Shown here one piece after another: positions 57,966-64,000 of a stretch of DNA of 64,000 bases. Origin of the DNA: Terana coerulea (Eukaryota > Basidiomycota > Agaricomycetes > Polyporales > Phanerochaetaceae). Positions within the stretch are counted from its first letter, which is position 1, and each line of letters starts with the position of its first letter. The notes under the pieces were generated by a model. It worked only from the letters and a program-made list of their open reading frames with translations, had not been told where the DNA came from and did no database searches. The stretch spans positions 868,001 to 932,000 of the forward strand of contig JAKOGH010000005.1 in NCBI GenBank assembly GCA_024811115.1. The letters run 5' to 3'. The position numbers and the translations under genes are program-made.

Positions 57966-59276
57966 TCATTGCCCTTCGCCAGGATTCGGCGGCGCACCAG
58001 GCATGCCGTGCGGTGGTTGTGGGAGGGGCTCGCCGGGGTTCATAGGCGGCACCATCATCGCGCTGCGCACCCGCGTCAGCATGTTGTGGTACCACTCCTG
58101 GCTCGCGCCCTGCTTCTCCTGCTCGTCCGTAAACGTCATCAGGTTCTGCAGCTCCTTGCGCCACATGCTCGCCCAGTTCACCTGCCCGTGCTCGTCCAAG
58201 AAGTCGACCTGCTCATCCGGGAACAGCGGTGGCGGGTAGCGCATCTGCGCCGGCGGGAAGGCGAAGGCGGGGTCGAACCTGTACGGCGAAGCGGGGAATG
58301 GGATGAGGACTCTGCGATAGAGGACAAGATGTGAGATTTCTGTATTGAATGATGGACGAAAAGGTACTAACGTTCCGTAAGGTGGTTGGAATTGCGGCGC
58401 TTGAGGCTGTTGTCCTTGTTGCGACTGTCTGCTCGGACCTGGGCCTTCAGAAGCAATGATCGGAGGTGGAACGTAGTTCGGGTCATGATAGGCAGCAGTA
58501 TCCTGAGAAGCACCAGGATGGTAGTCAATATCCTGCTCGAGCTGCTGGTCATCCGTCGGAGGCATGTCCTGTTCTGGCGAGTCTGCTTGGGCGGTACGCG
58601 ACTGGCCTGCTCCCTTCTTTCCACCCTTCGGCTTCTTCTTACGCACGCGATGCACGCCCGTTCGTGGGTCGACGTTGTCGTTGACAGTCCAATACGAGCC
58701 CTTGCCGCGGTCCGTGAGTGGGCGCGGCACCTTCTCGAAACACGGGTTCAAGGAGAGATTGTGACGGACAGAGTTCTATTCAGGTACGTCAGGCATTGTT
58801 ACTTCACGAGTCTGGCCATTTAGCTCACCTTCCAACCTGCAGGGGCCGTTCGGAAGTAGGGAAACTGACGCCACATTAGCTCAATGCGAGAGAATACATG
58901 CTGTTTAGTGAAAGGGAGCTTACTCTCGATTCAATCGCATAGTATATGTCCTCAAGCAACAACTTCTGATTCGGTGCTCCCTTGATCGCATATCTGAGGT
59001 ACAACGACATAGTCAGAAACGTCCGAATCGGGTGCTATGCACGCAAACACACCGGATGAGCGTGGAGTAGGGATAAAATGGTTTGCTGCCTGGAGGCCCA
59101 TCGCGTAAAGAGTCAAGATTGATAGGAAGTCCCCCCGAAAGGTCGCCCGGGGCCTCTGGGTAGTACGAGTTTACGTTCACGGGAGGGTGCATTGCAGGTA
59201 TGGATTGTGGAGGCATCATGTCTTGCGGCATGACCGTGGGCTGCTGTTGCGCCATGTCGAGTTCGTGATCTTCCAA
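57966..59276 (-). CDS. Forkhead (winged-helix) transcription factor
   Basis: Sequence-specific DNA-binding regulator. ATG 59276 starts [20 protein letters not shown], a Gln/Pro/Met-rich region. The forkhead domain is split over four exons: [60 protein letters not shown] and [20 protein letters not shown]. The recognition helix ([16 protein letters not shown]) and wing are complete. A basic patch [12 protein letters not shown], a probable nuclear localisation signal, follows, then a long Pro/Gln-rich tail; an intron near 58,317-58,375 joins PPYGT to [14 protein letters not shown]. No frame correction needed. The sub-type (Fkh, Sep1, Fox-other) cannot be assigned from this. Confidence 0.9.
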
Positions 59277-60286
59277 TGTCGGTCACTGAAAGCTTGGTAT
59301 GTTGCTGACCAACGAGAAGGAGTGCCTTGAGGTCGAGCTCGCCTGTGTCGATTGTGGTGAGGGTCGAGGGCGAAGAGGAACCTCGAACGCGGGACATGCT
59401 TATGTCAGCAGCCTGCCTGATGCACGGACAGCGCACGGGCCACACGGGGCGACTTTCGGGGGCATTTTGGCGTTGGCGGGCTGCTCGCTGGTGACAACGG
59501 TGAGGAACAGGGAGATGGTGAAAGCCAAGGGCGGGTTGTTTGGTGAGGCTGCTTTGCTTCAAACACGCTCATACAACGACCAAATTGCTGAAAACCCGAG
59601 AAAACAAATTTGATCCTCGCAAGCATAAGAACACACAGACAAACAAACCCGCCTCGTCCTGCTCTTCCACTATCTTTCATCGTCGATCGCTAGCCACTCT
59701 TAGTTGCCTGTATTTGAGCGAGCAAGTCTTGGTATTTTTGGACATGTAAATCCTGCAGATGTCGAGTTCCAGTACGCGAAGTTCAGACATCGAGGGCCCA
59801 TTGACAGGCCCAGTGCTCATCTCCCAGTCTTTGCTCGGACATACTTCTCCCATACACATCACACGTACATCAACCTGCTGTAGAATATACACTCAGTGCT
59901 CAGGTATCTGACTGCGGCAATGCCATCCGGCCATTATGCTTTGTTATTACAAGAGCTGCCATTCGTGTTGAAGGACTCTGAGAAGCATTCGGATGAAGCT
60001 CGGATATCGGTTCAGTCTTTCGCTTGTGAGGGACCGCGCGCGATAGTAAAGACTGCTGTAACACACGATCTAATAGGATGTATGTGTACGAAGGTTCATA
60101 ACCTTGCTAAGGACTGGTAGGGACCTCATACAACTATGTATACGCAGCTGCGACTATCACTGCTGGAAGCTGGCAGGATGAAGGCGTTTAATAGTTGATC
60201 CGCGACCCCGACACTGTCCCAAACCGTCAATGGCATGCACGGTTGACGCGTTCTGGTGCCCTGTCGCCTTTACAGCACTCACCACC
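59277..60286. other. Divergent intergenic region between forkhead and Tim-like genes
   Basis: 1.0 kb with no recognised gene; likely the two promoters and leaders. Confidence 0.5.
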
Positions 60287-60982
60287 ATGTCCTCTCCCTC
60301 CCCACCATTAGTCGTCGACGAGGATGCACCCAAGCCGAAGCAAATACACATCAAGGTGCCGCCGCGATTCTATCTCCTGCCCGGCGCCGCCATCGTCCTC
60401 GGGACGACGATCGGCCTCTTCCGCGGGTCGCGGCGCGCGTCCCTGCGCTTCCTCGCGGAGAACGTGCACCGCCCGCCGACGACCGTCCAGGGCTGGTACT
60501 TCTACAACAAGACGAAGAACTACCGCATGATCCTCGGCGGGCTGAAGGAGGCTGGTTGGGACGCGCTGCGGCTGGGCACGTCGGCGGCGGGGTGGGTGTG
60601 CTTCGAGGAGGGCACGAAGAAGCTGGGCTACGGGCTCGAGGAGGTGAGCGAGGTGATAGCGGGTGTGGGCACTGCGGGCGTGTTCTCTCTTGCATGTGAG
60701 TAGGTCTAGAGCTACGTGGCTCCTTCTACTGTGGACAGCATGAAGGCGCGCTAACAGACGTGGCTTGTAGACCGCTTGCCTAGGAAGGCAGCGGGGCGGG
60801 CGATGATTCTAGGACTCATGATAGGATGTTCTATTCGTGGCCTACGCTGGACACAAGAACAACTCAAGGTTACGGCGGCAGTCCGCGCGGCTGACCTGGA
60901 CGCTGCAGCGGCGGAAGGTCGAACGGAAGCCGTCGAAGGCATTCAAGAAGCGACAGAGGCCCTGACAGGGCGGAAGGCGTAA
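60287..60982 (+). CDS. Predicted Tim17/22/23-like small mitochondrial membrane protein
   Basis: ATG 60287 (accATGtcc) begins MSSPSPPLVVDEDAPKPKQI. A first hydrophobic segment FYLLPGAAIVLGTTIGLFRG, a linker with YFYNKTKNYRMILGGLKEAG, a small-residue-rich segment (ALRLGTSAAGWVCFEEGT), GVGTAGVFSLAY and RAMILGLMIGCSI follow. These Gly/Ala-rich helices with the GGLKEAG motif resemble Tim17/Tim22/Tim23-fold proteins of the mitochondrial inner membrane. One intron (GTGAGT ... GTAG) falls after FSLA. It ends ALTGRKA. The family assignment is by helix pattern, so moderate; a lineage-specific membrane protein is the alternative. Confidence 0.62.
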
Positions 60983-62588
60983 GGCAGCTCCGTCCATAGC
61001 CACTCACTGCGACGGTCTTTTTATCAACCTGCAGTCGCCGGGATGCTCAAATAGTCAACCCAAACCGGTTACATCTAGGGCCTCCATAGGACACTCACTG
61101 GCCGACCAGCATGCAAGCCGGGAGATTAGTAGGAAGAAGTTGAGAGAAGGATTAAAGGCTGTGCACAATCGCCCGCAATGTCTGAGAGAAGGGCAGATAG
61201 GACGTGGATAGAGGGGGAAGCGCAAGGTTAGTTGTGCAGCGTGCCCTCTGAACCATCCCAATTGGATTTTATCACCGCGGTACACGTTCATATGAAAGGC
61301 ACATGAAGGGTACGAAAAGAGGCCGGGGCGTTCATATGCCAAACCGTTTCCAGTGGGCAGAGTTATCAAGGTTTAGACTTCGCGCTTCGGATTGCATTCA
61401 ACGGTATCGGTATAGCGGGGTGTAAACACTGGAAGTTGGTGGTCCGAATGAATTACTTATCCTCGGTGAGAATGTGGTCTTCTTGTTCGAAAGTACGCTT
61501 TCATACGCTGCTGTGTTCTTGCAATTGCGAATCCGATCCCTTCATTGATTCCACGGTGATCACGATCTATCGCGCAACATGCTTATTATCGTCAGGGTCT
61601 CCGTGTCAACAAATGTCGGAAATCAGAAGGTGGAACTTGCGTTGGAGACTGACAGAGACGGACTCGCCCACTGCGGCGGCCTGATGCGCACTCGGTGGCA
61701 TGTGTGTAGTCGGCTACCGATGACGCAGTGAGTATTCTGGGCCCAGTTAGGTCTCGCAGCGGACTCGAGCGGGTCCAGGAGTCCATTCTAAACGCATCGC
61801 CTCAAGGAGGAAAATCGTCATATGCGGCAGGGATTTCTGCACATTCATCTGATGAGCACTTGAAAATGATCGAGTTGAGTGGGACATACATATCTCGGGC
61901 CTGGAAACCATATCCGCCTCCGTTTCTGAAGACCGCAGAAATGCTTTATCTGTGGTGGGTACCCGGCCCTAGTCATGCTGGATGGCCAATCAATTGCAGT
62001 CTTTTCGCTCGTATCTGGTGGCACACGAAAGCGTCTGCGGGCTTTGCGCAATTGGTGGAAGGTCGATGGAATGTATGCCTGGATCCGACGCCGGATCTCG
62101 TGTTGGAGTGAGAGAGACTAAGAGCACTGGTGGCGGTCGTTGAAAAGGATGACGAGCGAGGCAGACGTCGTCGTCGTCGACGCTTTCCTTTCGGTCATGC
62201 GTCCAGCATCGTTGCCGCCGAAGACTCCGCCGCTAAGCCCCGTTTTGGTATGTGAGGCGGGCGACCTGACGGTGACGTTGTGCACGCGGGTGGGTATGGC
62301 GGTGGAGTGTTCAGGGCTTCATGAAAGAAGGGTCAGCCGTCGGCAGCGGCAAGCAGCACCCCGATTTCGCTAGGGAGGATCCCACCATCAAAGGGTGGAG
62401 AGGCTGGAAGTGGAGAAAAGAGGTTCGATAACATCCGCCGTTCGCCCTATCTTCCACTTGCACAACAACCACGACCTTCTGTACAACGACTCTCAACTCA
62501 TCCTCATCGCGCATCGCAGCAACGGACACCGCTCAGAACTTTTGCCTCGACCTACATTCCTAGACCCCTTCTGAAGCAATACGACAGC
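60983..62588. other. Intergenic region upstream of the Sch9-like kinase
   Basis: 1.6 kb with no recognised gene. An open frame at 61728-62111 is Trp- and Pro-rich in places but matches nothing I know. A long regulatory region or 5' leader for the kinase is plausible. Confidence 0.5.
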
Positions 62589-64000
62589 ATGCTTAAATTT
62601 TGGCCCTCTACTCCGTCCGATCTCACGCCCAGAGCCGATCCCAATGGCCGAGAACGACCCAATCCGTTCGACCTCCCGCCATTATCCCCTTCAGCCTCGG
62701 CCGCTGCCAGTGCAGGTCCATTCACACCCACAGGCGGCGCCCCGTCCTACCACCACCAGCTGCTCAGCACACACTTCAATCAGCAGTCACGTTCGCCTTC
62801 AATCTCCGCCACCAGCCCGGCTGTCGAGTTTCCGCTTCAGCTGCAACAGCCCATGCCTCTGACGCCTGGAGGCGCTAGCAGTTTGCACCTGCTACCACCT
62901 CTTTGTCACTACATGCTCCCGAATTCAAGATGCAGCAGCCCCCTGTTCCGAAACGCACCAACACCTCTGGCAGCATAGTTCAGTCGACTCGACCAGCCCA
63001 GCCCAGCACCAGCAAACCCGCGCAGCCGAGCAAATTGCAGCCATCGGGCATCTCAAAGTCTGCTTCAGGTTCTTCGAGCTCGTCTGCGAACGGCTCTGCG
63101 AATGGTTCTACCTCCTCCTCCTCCTCCTCCTCAGTGGGAAGCACGGCCAACGGCACCCCGACGTCTGGTCCGCCCAGGGGCAAGATACACGTCAAGCTCA
63201 TCCAAGCCCGGGGCCTCAGCGTCCGTTCATCGCATGCAAAGCCGTATGTGGTCGTCCAGTTTGAGCAGAACGAGTTTGTCTCGCGAGACCCCACCGACGA
63301 GACGGACAAAGAGGTGAAAGGCGTCGCGACTACCCTCTCCCGAAATTCCTCGACAAACGCGGTACCCACGCTGTCCACATTGTCGTCTGGTGCCCTTTCG
63401 GCACTGGGAGCCATAAACGAGAAGGTGAATGCGAAGACTACCGGTCGCGGGAGCACGAGCATGAGTGGGAAGAACAGCAAGGAGCCCTCCCCAAGTTCGT
63501 CGGTCGGCTCGACGAAGAGCGGCCTCAGCCTTAGTGCTGGGATGTTTGGCTCGCGGATATCAGCCCACAATCCGGTGTGGAAACACGAGGTCTCTTTGTG
63601 AGTGTCCAATTGCCATTCCGTTTTGCCTGTCTGACAGCCCCGAAGTGATGTTACCTCTGAGACGTCTGCTATAACCTTCAACATATACGATCGCTCGGTT
63701 ACCGACCTCGGTTTCCTGGGGACTATACAAATCAAACCGATACTAGTCCATGAGCACACTGTCGACCAGTGGTACAAGTGCGTGTTCCCCTCGCTGCGCC
63801 GGATCATGATGCATCCGGTGTCTTTGACAAATCACTGACTATATGCGTCCTTTTTCTGCCTCGTTCCCTGCGACCGCGCTGAACACAACCTTACCGGACA
63901 ACAACCGCCACCCATCTATCTCATCCCCTGCCTCACCGCGACTGCCCACGTCGCATTCGGCCATGTGTCAACTCCCGCATCGCGCCTGTCCGCTGGCTGC
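62589..64000 (+). CDS. SCH9: Sch9-type AGC protein kinase, N-terminal C2 part only (cut by window edge)
   Basis: Sch9 is a TORC1-responsive S6K/Akt-like kinase controlling growth and ribosome biogenesis. ATG 62589 starts MLKFWPSTPSDLTPRADPNG, a Ser/Pro-rich region. After a one-base shift near 62888 the frame continues as HAPEFKMQQPPVPKRTNTSG, a poly-Ser tract, and the Sch9-specific C2 domain: GKIHVKLIQARGLSVRSSHA, KPYVVVQFEQNEFVSRDP, NPVWKHEVSFDVTSETS (across an intron at ~63,599) and FNIYDRSVTDLGFLGTIQIK with VHEHTVDQWYK. The catalytic domain lies beyond the right edge. Bases after ~63,780 show no clear next exon. Identity rests on the C2 signature, which is characteristic. Confidence 0.82.

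Noticed and set aside
61728..62111. 127-codon open frame upstream of the Sch9-like gene
   Set aside because: No family resemblance, no splice support, and it lies in the likely promoter or leader of the kinase.
1..64000. CRISPR arrays, bacterial promoters, rRNA genes, secondary-metabolite core enzymes
   Set aside because: None seen. The window is eukaryotic and contains no PKS, NRPS or terpene-synthase signatures.

Overview
The window is nuclear DNA of a filamentous basidiomycete, most likely an Agaricomycete. Genes are dense and split by many 50-60 nt GT-AG introns. The families are typical of mushroom-forming fungi: F-box/LRR-like proteins, DUF6533 membrane proteins, an OPT transporter, an unspecific-peroxygenase relative and a Sch9-type kinase. 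There is no operon structure, rRNA or CRISPR. Most gene models below were assembled by hand-joining exons from splice sites and family conservation, so outer exons are less certain than cores.

Layout. 0-21 kb is conserved housekeeping sequence: the Vip1/Asp1 inositol-pyrophosphate synthase (-, runs off the left edge) is divergent from a Ccc2-type copper ATPase (+). Next come gamma-tubulin complex protein 3 (-), divergent from an acyl-CoA-synthetase-like enzyme with a PTS1-like end (+), then a large IQGAP (+) and an F-box protein (-). 23-25.4 kb has no protein gene but holds a tRNA-Ile-like relic and two inverted, diverged copies of an element that can fold as a three-way junction. 25.4-37 kb: a WW/FF-domain protein (+), a 0.9-kb hAT-like MITE with ~260-bp terminal inverted repeats, a heme-thiolate peroxidase (+) and an OPT transporter (+). 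36.8-42.2 kb: two tandem acyl-CoA-oxidase-like genes (-), both ending in PTS1-like tripeptides. 42.2-46 kb: no recognised gene. 46-55 kb: an Apd1/sucrase-ferredoxin-like gene (+), a ~2.9-kb tandem duplication carrying two DUF6533 genes (-), and an F-box gene (+) whose promoter side took part in the duplication. 56-64 kb: a small BRI3-like gene (-), a forkhead factor (-), a small Tim17/22/23-like protein (+), and the 5' part of a Sch9-type kinase (+), cut by the right edge.

Functional threads. Acyl-CoA synthetase-like and acyl-CoA-oxidase-like proteins with PTS1-like C-termini point to peroxisomal acyl-CoA metabolism, although they are 23 kb apart. Vip1 and Sch9 are nutrient-signalling proteins; IQGAP and GCP3 serve cytokinesis and microtubules.

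A cross-cutting feature is that many otherwise conserved coding exons need a +1 or -1 nucleotide correction, usually at a short G or C run. I read this mainly as residual assembly error, but each case could be a real disablement and all are listed.
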